From Streptomyces sp. ML-6 (lineage in GTDB: Bacteria > Actinomycetota > Actinomycetes > Streptomycetales > Streptomycetaceae), in assembly GCF_030116705.1 (NCBI RefSeq), contig NZ_JAOTIK010000001.1, positions 4,864,501-4,928,500 of the forward strand: DNA of 64,000 bases. Direction: 5' to 3'. Positions 11,017 to 20,618 of the stretch are shown here, in pieces (position 1 is the stretch's first letter; each line of letters starts with the position of its first letter). A program made the position numbers and the translations under genes. The notes under the pieces are model-generated. The model did not search any database. It was not told where the DNA came from and was given only the letters and a program-made list of their open reading frames with translations.

Positions 11017-12217
11017 CCAGGAACACCCCGCCGGCCAGCAGCACCAGGACGCCGCCGACGATGCCCAGCGCGACCCCGACACCACTGCTGCCGCCCTCGT
11101 CGTCGGCGGCCGTCTTCCCGGCGCTCTCGGGGCCGTGCCCGCCCCTGTCCTCGCCCTGCGCGGCCGGGGCGCCCTTGCCCGATCCGGTGTCGGCGGACTT
11201 CGGGGGCACCAGCTCACCGACCGGGGTGACCTTGCCGCTCGCCTGGAAGCCCCAGTCCAGCAGGCTCGCGGCCTCCTTGTAGACGGCGTGGGTCTCCTCG
11301 GATGACGGGTTCATGACGGTGACGAGCAGCACCTTGCCGTCGCGTTCGGCGACACCGGTGAAGGTGTTCCCGGCGTGCGAGGTGTAGCCGTTCTTGACGC
11401 CCGCGATCCCCTTGTACGGCTCGACGCCGTCCGCGCCGGTCAGCAGCCGGTTGGTGTTCTGGATCGCGAAGCTCTCCCGCTTCCCGCCCTTCTTCTTCGC
11501 GCCGGGGAACTGCGCCTCGACCGTCGAGGCGTACTCCCGGAAGTCCGCCTTCTGCAGCCCGCTGCGGGCGAACAGCGTCAGGTCGTACGCGCTGGAGACC
11601 TGCCGGGGCGCGTCGTACCCGTCGGGCGAGACCACCGTGGTGTCGAGCGCCTGCAACTCCTCGGCGTGCGTCTGCATGGCCTCGACGGCCTTGGGCACGC
11701 CGCCGTACATCGCGGACAGCACGTGCACCGCGTCGTTGCCCGAGCGCAGGAACACCCCGAGCCACAGGTCGTGGACCGTGTAGGAGAGGTCCTCCTTGAT
11801 GCCGACCAGGCTGCTGCCCTCGCCGAGATCGGCCAGGTCCTCGTCCCGGACGGTGTACTCACGGGTCTTCGGCTGGAGCGCGGGCATCAGGGTGTCCGCG
11901 AAGAGCATCTTCAGGGTGGAGGCGGGCGGCAGCCGCCAGTGCGCGTTGTGCGAGGCGAGGACCTCGCCGTTCTCCGCGTCCGCGACGATCCAGGACCGGC
12001 CCGTGAGGTCCTTCGGCAGCACCGGGGCGCCCGGCTTCAGCCGGACCTGCGTACCGCTCCTCCCCAGCAGTTCGCCACCGACCCGGGACATGCCTGCGGG
12101 CGGCTTCGGCGCGTCGTCGGAGGTGTCCTTGCCGACCGCCGATGCCGGCGCGATGGCAAAACTGGACAACAAGGCGGCTGAGATGACCGTCAGGGCGGTC
12201 TTTTTGAGAGCAGGCAC
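10964..12217 (-). CDS. D-alanyl-D-alanine carboxypeptidase, membrane-anchored (SCO4847-like)
   Basis: This 417-residue low-molecular-weight penicillin-binding protein has a signal peptide (1-27, ending APASA). The active-site motifs are SxxK at S100-K103 (ASTLKM), SGN at 159-161, and KNG at 275-277 (GVKNGYTSHAGN) where most relatives have KTG. A Pro/Gly linker and a C-terminal transmembrane helix (about 383-405) with a basic tail anchor it outside the membrane. It trims D-Ala from peptidoglycan stem peptides. The GTG at 12217 was chosen because the signal peptide begins there. The larger in-frame opening upstream is not credible, because it runs through the divergent gene. Confidence 0.9.
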   Translation of the reverse strand: MPALKKTALTVISAALLSSFAIAPASAVGKDTSDDAPKPPAGMSRVGGELLGRSGTQVRLKPGAPVLPKDLTGRSWIVADAENGEVLASHNAHWRLPPASTLKMLFADTLMPALQPKTREYTVRDEDLADLGEGSSLVGIKEDLSYTVHDLWLGVFLRSGNDAVHVLSAMYGGVPKAVEAMQTHAEELQALDTTVVSPDGYDAPRQVSSAYDLTLFARSGLQKADFREYASTVEAQFPGAKKKGGKRESFAIQNTNRLLTGADGVEPYKGIAGVKNGYTSHAGNTFTGVAERDGKVLLVTVMNPSSEETHAVYKEAASLLDWGFQASGKVTPVGELVPPKSADTGSGKGAPAAQGEDRGGHGPESAGKTAADDEGGSSGVGVALGIVGGVLVLLAGGVFLVNRRWPLPDLVRRLPRR

Positions 12218-12338
12218 GGTCGGAAACGTACAGGCAGATGATATGGGAAGGAGGGCGGATGGCTTGACCCGCCGCATGTACCGCCGGGACGGCCCACCCC
12301 GGGCGGCTTTGCCGGAGCGCGGCGGAGATACTGGGTCC

Positions 12339-12584
12339 ATGAAGCTCAGCCGCCCCGTTTCCTGGTTCCTGCTCGCTTTCGGGGTGTGGAGCTGGTTCAT
12401 CTGGATCACTTTCGTCAAAAACCTATGGAAGGACGGCAGCGGACTCGCCTTCGACGACGCGGGTGACCCGACTGCGTACTTCTGGGTGCATCTGCTGCTC
12501 GCGATCACGTCCTTTCTCCTGGGGACGGTCATCGGCGTGATCGGGTTCCGTGGTGTCAGGGCGCTGCGTCGCGACCGTACGTGA
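12339..12584 (+). CDS. SCO4848-family small membrane protein
   Basis: This 81-residue protein has two predicted membrane helices: VSWFLLAFGVWSWFIWITFV (7-26) and a segment around 49-70 (HLLLAITSFLLGTVIGVIGF). They are joined by an acidic loop, and a basic tail follows. It matches the SCO4848 family of small actinobacterial membrane proteins, whose function is unknown. It diverges from the carboxypeptidase gene and lies 15 bases before the metallophosphoesterase gene, so it may be the first gene of that operon. The start is ATG 12339. Confidence 0.8.
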   Translation: MKLSRPVSWFLLAFGVWSWFIWITFVKNLWKDGSGLAFDDAGDPTAYFWVHLLLAITSFLLGTVIGVIGFRGVRALRRDRT

Positions 12585-12599
12585 CGAGCAGTAGGCCGG

Positions 12600-14066
12600 G
12601 TGGGGAGCAAGCTGGTGGCAGTGGCGGGTTTCGTGGTGATGGTGGTCGTGGTGCTCGCGCTGTTCGGCGGCGTGCACCGCTACCTGTGGTGCCGACTGGT
12701 CCGTGACACGACGGCCGGGGGCGGCGCCCTGCGCAGGGCCGGCACCGCGGCCGCGTTCGTCCTGCCGCTGCTGAGCCTCGGCGCCCTGGTCTCCGGCCGT
12801 GTGGGGGCGCCCTTCCCGCTCCAGCAGGCGCTGGCCTGGCCCGGCTACCTCTGGCTGGCCGCGGTGCTGTACCTGACCCTGGCCCTGCTGGTGGGGGAGG
12901 CGGTACGGCCGGTCCTGCGCCGGGTGCTCGCGAGGCGGGCGGACCGGGCGGGAAGCGGTGGGGGCGGGGCACGGGAGCCCGGTACGGATGACGGGAGCCA
13001 CCCGGACCGCTCCCCGGCCGCGGAGCCGACCGGGCCGACCGAGTTGGCCGAGCCGGCCGAGGTGGCCGCGTCGACCGGGCCGGTCACCGGATCCCGGCAG
13101 GCCGCGACGGAGGGAGCCGACGGGACGGCCGGTGCGGCCGGCGCACCCGGCTCCCTGGCGGTCGCCACCGCCGCCGGCGACGCGCCGGCCCCCGACGCCC
13201 CGAGCACTGTCGACGCCTCCGCCCCGCGCCGCCCCCTCGGCCCCTCGCGCCGGTTGTTCGTCTCCCGGATCGTCGGCGGTGCCGCCGCCGTCGCGGGGCT
13301 CGGGACGGTCGGCCTGGGCGCCCACGGGGTGCTGCGCGGGCCGAGGGTCGAGCGGGTCACCGTCCCGCTCGCCAAACTGCCCCGCTCCGCGCACGGCTTC
13401 CGGATCGCCGTCGTCAGCGACATCCACCTCGGCCCGATCCTCGGCAGCGCCCACACCCGGCGGATCGTCGACACGATCAACCGGACCGGGCCGGACCTGA
13501 TCGCCGTCGTCGGCGACCTCGTCGACGGAACCGTCGCCGACCTCGGCCCGGCGGCGGAGCCGCTCGCCGGACTGCGCGCCCGGCACGGCAGTTTCTTCGT
13601 CACCGGAAACCACGAGTACTACTCCGGTGCGGCCCAATGGATCGACCAGGTACGCGAGTTGGGCCTCCACCCGCTGGAGAACGCCCGGGTGGAGATCGAC
13701 GGGTTCGACCTCGCGGGCGTCAACGACGTCGCCGGGGAGAGCGAGGGGCAGGGCCCCGACTTCGCCCGCGCGCTCGGCGACCGGGACCGGGCCCGCGCCG
13801 CCGTCCTCCTCGCCCACCAGCCCGTCGTCATCCACGACGCCGTCGCCCATGGCGTGGACCTCCAGCTCTCCGGCCACACCCACGGCGGTCAGCTCTGGCC
13901 GGGCAACCTCATCGCCGGCCTGGCCAACCCCACCGTCGCCGGCCTCGACCGGTACGGCGACACCCAGCTCTACGTCTCGCGCGGCGCGGGCGCCTGGGGG
14001 CCGCCCGTGCGGGTCGGCGCCCCCTCCGACATCACCGTCGTGGAACTCGCCTCGCTTCGGGCCTGA
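12600..14066 (+). CDS. membrane-associated metallophosphoesterase
   Basis: This 488-residue protein has about three N-terminal membrane segments (residues 4-110) and a long Ala/Pro/Thr low-complexity linker (about 115-210). A short RR-containing hydrophobic stretch follows (SRRLFVSRIVGGAAAV), then a calcineurin-like phosphoesterase domain. The metal-binding motifs are all present: VVSDIHLG, GDLVDG, GNHEYY and LSGHTHGGQLWP. The domain resembles YkuE/YaeI-type lipid or phosphodiester hydrolases and is probably outside the membrane. The substrate is not predictable. The GTG start at 12600 leaves a 15-base gap to the small membrane protein. Confidence 0.86.
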   Translation: MGSKLVAVAGFVVMVVVVLALFGGVHRYLWCRLVRDTTAGGGALRRAGTAAAFVLPLLSLGALVSGRVGAPFPLQQALAWPGYLWLAAVLYLTLALLVGEAVRPVLRRVLARRADRAGSGGGGAREPGTDDGSHPDRSPAAEPTGPTELAEPAEVAASTGPVTGSRQAATEGADGTAGAAGAPGSLAVATAAGDAPAPDAPSTVDASAPRRPLGPSRRLFVSRIVGGAAAVAGLGTVGLGAHGVLRGPRVERVTVPLAKLPRSAHGFRIAVVSDIHLGPILGSAHTRRIVDTINRTGPDLIAVVGDLVDGTVADLGPAAEPLAGLRARHGSFFVTGNHEYYSGAAQWIDQVRELGLHPLENARVEIDGFDLAGVNDVAGESEGQGPDFARALGDRDRARAAVLLAHQPVVIHDAVAHGVDLQLSGHTHGGQLWPGNLIAGLANPTVAGLDRYGDTQLYVSRGAGAWGPPVRVGAPSDITVVELASLRA

Positions 14067-14275
14067 CCTCGTGGTTCGTGGGTCCGGGCCGCGGGGAACG
14101 GCAGGTTCCGGCCTTTTGGGTGCACCCGAGGTTTCAAGTGTCCAACGAAAGGCTATGAATGCCAGTTTCACTCTTCCAGATGTGAATATCGTGTGATTGG
14201 GTGAGCGGGAGCGTGCGGTGATGTGCGTATCTGAAGCACAACACCGAGGTGGGGCTGGTAAGGGAGAGCACGACA

Positions 14276-15832
14276 ATGCAGTCGATCCGGCTACGGATTC
14301 TTGCGATCATCGGGGTTCTGCTTGTCGTGGGCGTCGGGGTCTGGCAGCTGCTCCCCTCGAGCGATGTGGACGAGACCCCGATCGCGGTCGGTACCACGGA
14401 CGTGGTCACCTCGCTGGACCCGGCCGGTGCGTACGACGCGGGTTCCTGGGCGATCTACAGCAACCTCTACCAGTCCCTCCTGACCTTCAAGCCCGGGGCG
14501 ACCGTCCCCGAGCCCGACGCCGCCGAGAGCTGCGGATTCGTCGGCCAGAAGCTTCAGACGTACCAGTGCAAGCTCCGTGACGACCTGACCTTCTCCAACG
14601 GCCGGCCGATCACCGCGGCCGATGTCAAGTACTCCATCGACCGCATGCTCAAGATCAAGACGGAAGCCGGCCCGTGGGTGCTGTTCCCGAGCCTGAAGAA
14701 CGTCGTGACCGAGGGCCGCACCATCACGTTCAACCTCTCCTCGCGCGACGCGACCTTCCCGCAGAAGCTCGCCACGGGAGCCGGTTCGATCGTCGACCGC
14801 GCGTCGTACCCGGCGGACAAGCTCAGGAGCGGCAACACGGTCGACGGCTCGGGGCCCTTCACTTTGAAGTCGTACCGGTCGGGCGTCATCGCCGAGCTGG
14901 TCCCCAACCCCCGGTACAAGGGCGCGCTGAAGGAGACCGGCGTCCCGGTCACCGTGCGCTACTACGAGAACTCGGACAAGCTCCTGGCCGCATGGGAGGG
15001 CAAGCGGATCGACATCACGCACCGCGAGCTGCCGCCGGCCACGATCGCCGAGCTGAACCCCGGTGACCCCGACCTGCGCGTCACCGAGGCGGACAGCGCC
15101 GAGATCCGCAACCTCGTCTTCAACGTCCGCCCCGGTTCCCCGATGGCCGACAAGAAGGTCCGGCAGGCGGTCGCCTCGATCGTCGACCGCGGGCCCCTGG
15201 TGAGCAACGTCTACAAGAGCACCGTCGAGCCGCTCTACTCGCTGATACCGCAGGGGTACATCGGGCACAGCACGCCGTTCTTCGACGCCTACCCGACGCC
15301 CGACCCCGAGCGCGCCAGGAAGCTGCTGGACGAAGCCGGCGTGCAGACGCCGGTGCGCATCAAATTCGGCTACGGCGGTGGCGACGAGATCCAGGCGAAG
15401 GAGACCGAGGAGCTCCGCCGCCAGCTGGAGGAGGACGGGCTGTTCAAGCTGGAGGTCCACGCCGTCGAGTGGACGAAGTTCCAGAAGGAGTACGCGGCCG
15501 GCAAGTACGACGCGTACACGGTCGGCTGGTTCCCCGACTACCCGGACCCCGACACCTTCAGCCAGCCGCTGGTCGGCCGGGGCAACGCCCTCCACAACGG
15601 CTACTCCAGCAAGAAGGTGGACAGCCTGATCGGCTCCACGCTGCAGTACAGCGACCGGGGCCGCACCACGGACGACTTCAAGTCCCTCCAGGCGCAGGTC
15701 GGCGAGGACGTGCCGCTGATCCCGTTGTGGCAGAAGAAGGAGTACTCCGTCAGCACGACGAGCGTGGCCGGCTCGCAGTACCTCTCGGACGGTACCGGCA
15801 TCTGGCGACTCTGGGAGCTGCGCCGGATCTGA
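14276..15832 (+). CDS. ABC transporter family 5 (peptide-type) solute-binding protein
   Basis: This 518-residue protein starts with a short basic N-terminus and an uncleaved-looking hydrophobic helix (7-24). There is no lipobox cysteine, so it is probably anchored by that helix. The family-5 solute-binding fold follows: YQSLLTFKPG, CKLRDDLTFSNGRPITAADV (the family signature) and YTVGWFPDYPDPDTF near the C-terminus. Family members deliver di- and oligopeptides or nickel. No permease or ATPase gene is nearby, so the partners must be elsewhere. The ATG at 14276 has AAGGGAGA upstream, and the 209-base gap before it holds its promoter. Confidence 0.86.
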   Translation: MQSIRLRILAIIGVLLVVGVGVWQLLPSSDVDETPIAVGTTDVVTSLDPAGAYDAGSWAIYSNLYQSLLTFKPGATVPEPDAAESCGFVGQKLQTYQCKLRDDLTFSNGRPITAADVKYSIDRMLKIKTEAGPWVLFPSLKNVVTEGRTITFNLSSRDATFPQKLATGAGSIVDRASYPADKLRSGNTVDGSGPFTLKSYRSGVIAELVPNPRYKGALKETGVPVTVRYYENSDKLLAAWEGKRIDITHRELPPATIAELNPGDPDLRVTEADSAEIRNLVFNVRPGSPMADKKVRQAVASIVDRGPLVSNVYKSTVEPLYSLIPQGYIGHSTPFFDAYPTPDPERARKLLDEAGVQTPVRIKFGYGGGDEIQAKETEELRRQLEEDGLFKLEVHAVEWTKFQKEYAAGKYDAYTVGWFPDYPDPDTFSQPLVGRGNALHNGYSSKKVDSLIGSTLQYSDRGRTTDDFKSLQAQVGEDVPLIPLWQKKEYSVSTTSVAGSQYLSDGTGIWRLWELRRI

Positions 15833-15890
15833 CGGCCCCGCAGGGCGGGCCGAGGACCGGGCCCCCGCAGAGCGGGCCCCGCAGGACGAG

Positions 15891-15940
15891 CGAGGGGCGG
15901 TGCGCCCCCGGCAGAACGCCGGGGAGCGCACCGCCCCTCG
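15891..15940. terminator. bidirectional terminator between solute-binding protein and TetR genes
   Basis: A 15-bp perfect stem (15891-15905 with 15926-15940) encloses a second 7-bp stem CCCCGGC/GCCGGGG. It lies between convergent genes, 58 bases past one stop and 19 bases past the other. There is no T tract, as is usual in Streptomyces. Confidence 0.8.
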
Positions 15941-15959
15941 GTCCGTTCGCCCCCGGCTC

Positions 15960-16703
15960 TCAGGGCTTCTTCGGCTCCGGTCCGCCGGACGGCCCGTCCT
16001 TGGCCCTCGCCGCGCCGGGCAGGAACTCCTCCAGCACGTCGTGCATCTGCCGCACCACCGGACGCAGCATCCGGAACCGGGAGAGCGCGATGACGCGGGC
16101 GCCGATCGGGGTGCAGCGCTCGACCAGCCGGCGGCTGCGTTCGGCGTGCTCGGTCCGGTCGTACACCCAGTACAGCACCAGGCCCATCTGGACCAGCCAC
16201 ATCAACTGCGGCAGGTAATCGTCCAGTTCGGGGTCGGTGCGGGTGTCGGAGCCGTCCAGGCACCGCCGGTGGATGGCGATCGCCGCCTCGCGCGCCGCGA
16301 CGGACTGGGCCGAGAACGGGCTGAGCGGACTCTCCGGGTCGGCGGCGTTCTTGAAGAACTGGGCGGCGAAGCGGTGGTACGGCTCCGCCACGTCCAGCCA
16401 GGTGAGCAGGACCCCCCGCATGCGCGCCGCGAGGTCCTTCTCCTCGTCCAGGACCTTCTGCACGGCCGCCGCGTGCTCGGCGGCGAGCCGGTCGTAGAAG
16501 CCCTGGACGAGATGTTCCTTGCTCGTGAAGTAGTAGTAGGCGTTCCCGACGGAGACGCCCGCCTCCTGGGCGATGGCCCGCATCGTCGTCCTGTCGTAGC
16601 CGCGTTCCTGGAAGAGCCGGAGCGCGGTTTCGAGGATGAGGGCGCGGGTCTGCTCGCTCTTGGGAGCCTTGACTGCCTTTACGTCCTTCACTTCCTTCAC
16701 CAC
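15960..16703 (-). CDS. TetR/AcrR family transcriptional regulator
   Basis: This protein of about 247 residues has a Lys-rich N-terminal extension and a TetR helix-turn-helix: TRALILETALRLFQERGYD, then MRAIAQEAGVSVGNAYYYF. The C-terminal ligand-binding region is long and contains FAAQFFKNAADPESPLSPFS and YDRTEHAERSRRLVER. Two adjacent GTG codons (16703 and 16700) could start it; AGGA lies 2 or 5 bases upstream, which slightly favours the second. No operator was recognised in the 122 bases upstream. The target genes are unknown. Confidence 0.87.
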   Translation of the reverse strand: MVKEVKDVKAVKAPKSEQTRALILETALRLFQERGYDRTTMRAIAQEAGVSVGNAYYYFTSKEHLVQGFYDRLAAEHAAAVQKVLDEEKDLAARMRGVLLTWLDVAEPYHRFAAQFFKNAADPESPLSPFSAQSVAAREAAIAIHRRCLDGSDTRTDPELDDYLPQLMWLVQMGLVLYWVYDRTEHAERSRRLVERCTPIGARVIALSRFRMLRPVVRQMHDVLEEFLPGAARAKDGPSGGPEPKKP

Positions 16704-16825
16704 GGTCCTGAGGGTATCGGCCCGGGGCCGCACGACCCCGGGCCGGTGGTGACGGACCACGGCCGCGGACCGCAGAAACAGAACGCGGGAGGTGGTGCGG
16801 GGTGCCCGAAAGGTCCGGCGTAACC

Positions 16826-17413
16826 TCAGACGCTCATGGCGCGGGCCGTGTTGAGCTGGGCCATCACCATGGGGAAGGTGTCCGGGGAGACCGCCGGGAT
16901 CATCGTCGAGTGGTGCCGGCCGCCGCTGGTCACCGTGACCTGGATGAAGCCGGTCGTCCGCTTCTCCTTCATCAGGAGGAACAGCAGACCGATCAGGCAG
17001 AGCAGCGCGAAGACGATCGCGAGCACGATCGCCACCGTCGGGATCTTCTCCTCGGTGCGCGACAGGTCCGTGGCCGTCCACACCGCGCCCTTGAGGGGCA
17101 TCGGCCCGGCCGGCGTCACGATCTGGTCGTTCATGACGGCGATGTCGCCGAACGTCAGCACCGGCATGCCGGCTCCGGGCGGCATCCCCGGCTGCGGGAA
17201 ACCGGCGCCGGGCATGGTCGGCTGGGCGGCGGCCCCCTGCGGATAGCCGTGGGCGGGGCCGGGCTGGGCGGCGGACTCGGGCAGCGGCTGCGGATAGCCG
17301 TACGCCGGGGCGCCGCCCCCCTGGCCGTCCGCGGCGGTGGGCGGATTGTTCTGCTGCCGGGGGTCAGGACCCCACTTGTACGATTCGTCCGCGTACGGAT
17401 TCGGATCGCTCAA
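16826..17413 (-). CDS. single-pass membrane protein with Pro/Gly-rich N-terminus, unknown function
   Basis: This protein of about 195 residues begins with a TTG (17413) giving SDPNPYADESYKWGPDP. A Pro/Gly/Gln-rich region follows to about residue 85, then a folded segment VLTFGDIAVMNDQIVTPAG. One membrane helix (about 126-148, VAIVLAIVFALLCLIGLLFLLM) precedes a C-terminal domain ending TARAMSV. N-terminal disorder with a single helix is typical of actinobacterial envelope proteins. I do not recognise the family. It lies downstream of sdhB and is separated from it by a strong terminator, so it has its own promoter in the roughly 180-base gap. Confidence 0.7.
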   Translation of the reverse strand: MSDPNPYADESYKWGPDPRQQNNPPTAADGQGGGAPAYGYPQPLPESAAQPGPAHGYPQGAAAQPTMPGAGFPQPGMPPGAGMPVLTFGDIAVMNDQIVTPAGPMPLKGAVWTATDLSRTEEKIPTVAIVLAIVFALLCLIGLLFLLMKEKRTTGFIQVTVTSGGRHHSTMIPAVSPDTFPMVMAQLNTARAMSV

Positions 17414-17525
17414 CGTTCCCCGCTCTCGGTCGGTCCTGCGCGCCCCGGGGCCCTGCCGCACCGGGGCGGTGAACCGGTGACCGGTTCCGCACGACCGTAC
17501 CGTCAAGTGCCGGGCGGCGCAGCAA

Positions 17526-17570
17526 GGCGGCCCCGTCTCCCGCGCGAACACTGCGGGGGACGGGGCCGCC
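17526..17570 (-). terminator. terminator of the sdhCDAB operon
   Basis: An 18-bp inverted repeat with one mismatch (17526-17543 and 17553-17570) has a 9-base loop. It starts 24 bases past the sdhB stop codon and should end transcription of the succinate dehydrogenase operon. Confidence 0.8.
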
Positions 17571-17594
17571 GATGCGGTCGGTGACCGAGGGGGC

Positions 17595-18353
17595 TCAGAA
17601 GCGGCGCGTGATCAGCGCCCGCTTGACCTCCTGGATCGCCTTGGTGACCTCGATGCCACGCGGGCAGGCGTCCGTGCAGTTGAACGTGGTGCGGCAACGC
17701 CACACGCCGTCACGGTCGTTGAGGATCTCCAGGCGCTGCTCGCCGCCCTCGTCGCGCGAGTCGAAGATGAAGCGGTGCGCGTTGACGATCGCCGCCGGGC
17801 CGAAGTACTGGCCGTCGTTCCAGAACACCGGGCACGAGGACGTGCACGCGGCGCACAGGATGCACTTGGTGGTGTCGTCGAAGCGCTCGCGGTCCTCGGC
17901 GGACTGCAGGCGCTCGCGGGTCGGCTCGTTCCCCTTGGTGATGAGGAAGGGCATGACGTCGCGGTACGCCTGGAAGAACGGCTCCATGTCGACCACGAGG
18001 TCCTTGAGGACCGTGAGGCCCTTTATGGCCTCGATCGTGATCGGCTTGTCCGGGTTGATGTCCTTGATCAGGGTCTTGCAGGCGAGCCGGTTCTTGCCGT
18101 TGATCCGCATCGCGTCGGAGCCGCAGATGCCGTGCGCGCAGGAGCGGCGGAACGTCAGGGTCCCGTCCATGTCCCACTTGATCTTGTGAAGGGCGTCGAG
18201 CACACGCTCCTTCGGGTCGATCGTGACCTGGAAGTCCTGCCACTGGGCCTCGTCGGAGACCTCGGGGTTGAAGCGGCGGATCCGGAAGGTCGCCGTGATG
18301 TACGGCGAGGCGGCGGACTGCGTCTCGACCTTGTCCAGAGTCGGGGTTGCCAT
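17595..18353 (-). CDS. sdhB: succinate dehydrogenase iron-sulfur subunit
   Basis: This 252-residue subunit carries the three Fe-S clusters that pass electrons from the flavin to quinone. The 2Fe-2S ligands are in RRSCAHGICGSDAM and a downstream C (RLACKTL). CILCAACTSSCP binds the 4Fe-4S cluster, and CRTTFNCTDACPRGI completes the 3Fe-4S and 4Fe-4S ligands. The length is normal. Its ATG overlaps the stop of sdhA by one base, which implies translational coupling. It is the last gene of sdhCDAB. Confidence 0.97.
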   Translation of the reverse strand: MATPTLDKVETQSAASPYITATFRIRRFNPEVSDEAQWQDFQVTIDPKERVLDALHKIKWDMDGTLTFRRSCAHGICGSDAMRINGKNRLACKTLIKDINPDKPITIEAIKGLTVLKDLVVDMEPFFQAYRDVMPFLITKGNEPTRERLQSAEDRERFDDTTKCILCAACTSSCPVFWNDGQYFGPAAIVNAHRFIFDSRDEGGEQRLEILNDRDGVWRCRTTFNCTDACPRGIEVTKAIQEVKRALITRRF

Positions 18354-20107
18354 CAGTACTTACGCTCCATCGGCTGGTAGCGGGTCTGGACGACCGGCTT
18401 GTAGTCGAGCCGGATCGACTCGGTGCCGTCGGCCGCGACCTCGCGGTACGCCATGGTGTGGCGCATGAAGTTGACGTCGTCGCGGTTCGGGTAGTCCTCG
18501 CGGTAGTGACCGCCGCGGGACTCCTTGCGGGCCAGCGCGGAGGTCGCCATGACCTCGGCCAGGTCGAGCAGGTTGCCCAGCTCGATGGCTTCCAGGAGGT
18601 CCGTGTTGAACCGCTTGCCCTTGTCCTGGATGGACACGTCGAGGTAGCGCCTGCGCAGCTCGGCGATCTTGTCGACGGCCGTCTTGATGGTCTGCTCGGT
18701 GCGGAACACCATCACGTTGGCGTCCATGCACTCCTGCAGCTCCTGGCGGAGCGCCGCGACGCGCTCGGTGCCCGTCGAGTTGCGCAGGCGCTCGACCTGC
18801 TCCTCGACCAGCTGCGCCGGGTTCTCGGGAAGCTCGACGAAGTCGTGCTTCGCGGAGTACTCGGCGGCGGCGATGCCCGCGCGACGCCCGAAGACGTTGA
18901 TGTCGAGCAGCGAGTTGGTGCCCAGGCGGTTGGCGCCGTGCACGGACACGCACGCGACCTCGCCGGCGGCGTACAGGCCCGGGACGACGGTGGTGTTGTC
19001 GGCCAGCACCTCGCCCTCGACGTTGGTCGGGATGCCGCCCATGGCGTAGTGCGCGGTCGGCTGGATCGGGATCGGGTCCGTGTAGGGCTCGATGCCGAGG
19101 TACGTGCGCGCGAACTCGGTGATGTCCGGGAGCTTGGCGTCCAGCTGCTCCGGCGGCAGGTGCGTGAGGTCGAGGTAGACGTGGTCGCCCTCGGGACCGC
19201 AGCCGCGGCCCTCGCGGATCTCCGTGTAGATGGAGCGGGACACGACGTCACGGGACGCGAGGTCCTTCATGACCGGCGCGTACTTCTCCATGAAGCGCTC
19301 GCCGTCCTTGTTGCGGAGGATGCCGCCCTCACCGCGGGCGCCCTCCGTCAGCAGGATGCCCATGCGCCAGATGCCCGTCGGGTGGAACTGGAAGAACTCC
19401 ATGTCCTCCAGCGGCAGCCCGCGGCGCCAGGCGGCGGCCTGGCCGTCACCGGTCAGGGTGTGCGCGTTCGACGTCACCTTGAAGAACTTGCCGGTGCCGC
19501 CGGAGGCGAAGATGATCGACTTCGCCTGGAAGACGTGGATCTCGCCGGTCGCCAGCTCGTACGCGACGACGCCCGCGGACTTCTTGACCCCGTCGACCTC
19601 CTGGAGCAGCAGGTCGAGGACGTAGAACTCGTTGAAGAACTCCACGCCCTCCTTGACGCAGTTCTGGTACAGCGTCTGGAGGATCATGTGGCCGGTGCGG
19701 TCCGAGGCGTAGCAGGACCGGCGGACGGGGGCCTCGCCGTGGTTGCGGCTGTGCCCGCCGAAGCGGCGCTGGTCGATGCGGCCCTCGGGCGTGCGGTTGA
19801 ACGGCAGGCCCATCTTCTCCAGGTCGAGGACGGAGTCGATGGCCTCCTTCGCCAGGATCTCGGCGGCGTCCTGGTCGACCAGGTAGTCACCGCCCTTGAT
19901 CGTGTCGAAGGTGTGCCACTCCCAGTTGTCCTCCTCCACGTTGGCCAGCGCGGCGGCCATGCCGCCCTGCGCGGCGCCCGTGTGGGAGCGGGTGGGGTAG
20001 AGCTTGGTGAGCACGGCGGTGCGGCTGCGCTTCGTGGACTCGATGGCCGCGCGCATACCGGCGCCGCCGGCGCCGACGATGACGGTGTCGTACTTGTGGA
20101 TCTGCAT
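18353..20107 (-). CDS. sdhA: succinate dehydrogenase flavoprotein subunit
   Basis: This 584-residue subunit oxidises succinate to fumarate in the TCA cycle. It has the dinucleotide-binding [13 protein letters not shown] near the start and the histidine that holds FAD covalently in [10 protein letters not shown]. The active-site segments include EFFQFHPTG and [10 protein letters not shown], with [14 protein letters not shown] near the flavin. The start is ATG 20107. It lies 29 bases downstream of sdhD. Confidence 0.97.
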   Translation of the reverse strand: MQIHKYDTVIVGAGGAGMRAAIESTKRSRTAVLTKLYPTRSHTGAAQGGMAAALANVEEDNWEWHTFDTIKGGDYLVDQDAAEILAKEAIDSVLDLEKMGLPFNRTPEGRIDQRRFGGHSRNHGEAPVRRSCYASDRTGHMILQTLYQNCVKEGVEFFNEFYVLDLLLQEVDGVKKSAGVVAYELATGEIHVFQAKSIIFASGGTGKFFKVTSNAHTLTGDGQAAAWRRGLPLEDMEFFQFHPTGIWRMGILLTEGARGEGGILRNKDGERFMEKYAPVMKDLASRDVVSRSIYTEIREGRGCGPEGDHVYLDLTHLPPEQLDAKLPDITEFARTYLGIEPYTDPIPIQPTAHYAMGGIPTNVEGEVLADNTTVVPGLYAAGEVACVSVHGANRLGTNSLLDINVFGRRAGIAAAEYSAKHDFVELPENPAQLVEEQVERLRNSTGTERVAALRQELQECMDANVMVFRTEQTIKTAVDKIAELRRRYLDVSIQDKGKRFNTDLLEAIELGNLLDLAEVMATSALARKESRGGHYREDYPNRDDVNFMRHTMAYREVAADGTESIRLDYKPVVQTRYQPMERKY

Positions 20108-20136
20108 GATTTCCTCTGGTCCCTCTGGCCCGGCGC

Positions 20137-20613
20137 CTAGCGGATGTTCGGGTCGAAGGTGAAGATCACCAGCGTGCCCAGCAGGACGGTGAACACCGTG
20201 GCGGTGTACAGGAGCATCTTCAGCCAGAAGCGGGTGTTCTCACGCTCGGCGTAGTCGTTGATGACCGTACGGAGGCCGTTGGCGCCGTGGAGCATGGCCA
20301 GCCACAGCATCGTCAGGTCCCAGACCTGCCAGAACGGCGAGGCCCAGCGGCCCGCGACGAAGGCGAAGCCGATCTTGGAGACGCCGCCGTCCAGCACCAG
20401 CTGGATCAGCAGGTGGCCCAGGACCAGGACGACCAGGACGATGCCCGACAGGCGCATGAAGAGCCAGGCGTACATCTCGAAGTTGGTGCGCGAACCCTTG
20501 GGGGTCTTGCCGGTGCGCTTGCGCGGCGGCTCGATGACCGGGGCCGGGTTGTCGACGTCGTACAGGCTCACGGCCTCGACGGAGCCGATCGCGGCGGAGG
20601 ACTCGGTGGACAT
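20137..20613 (-). CDS. sdhD: succinate dehydrogenase hydrophobic membrane anchor subunit
   Basis: This 158-residue subunit has a hydrophilic N-terminal extension of about 55 residues and then three membrane helices: [40 protein letters not shown] and [19 protein letters not shown]. The His in LGHLL and the HGANGLR motif are the expected haem/quinone-site residues. The ATG at 20613 follows the sdhC stop by five bases. Together with SdhC it anchors the complex in the membrane. Confidence 0.93.
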   Translation of the reverse strand: MSTESSAAIGSVEAVSLYDVDNPAPVIEPPRKRTGKTPKGSRTNFEMYAWLFMRLSGIVLVVLVLGHLLIQLVLDGGVSKIGFAFVAGRWASPFWQVWDLTMLWLAMLHGANGLRTVINDYAERENTRFWLKMLLYTATVFTVLLGTLVIFTFDPNIR

Positions 20614-20618
20614 TGGCC

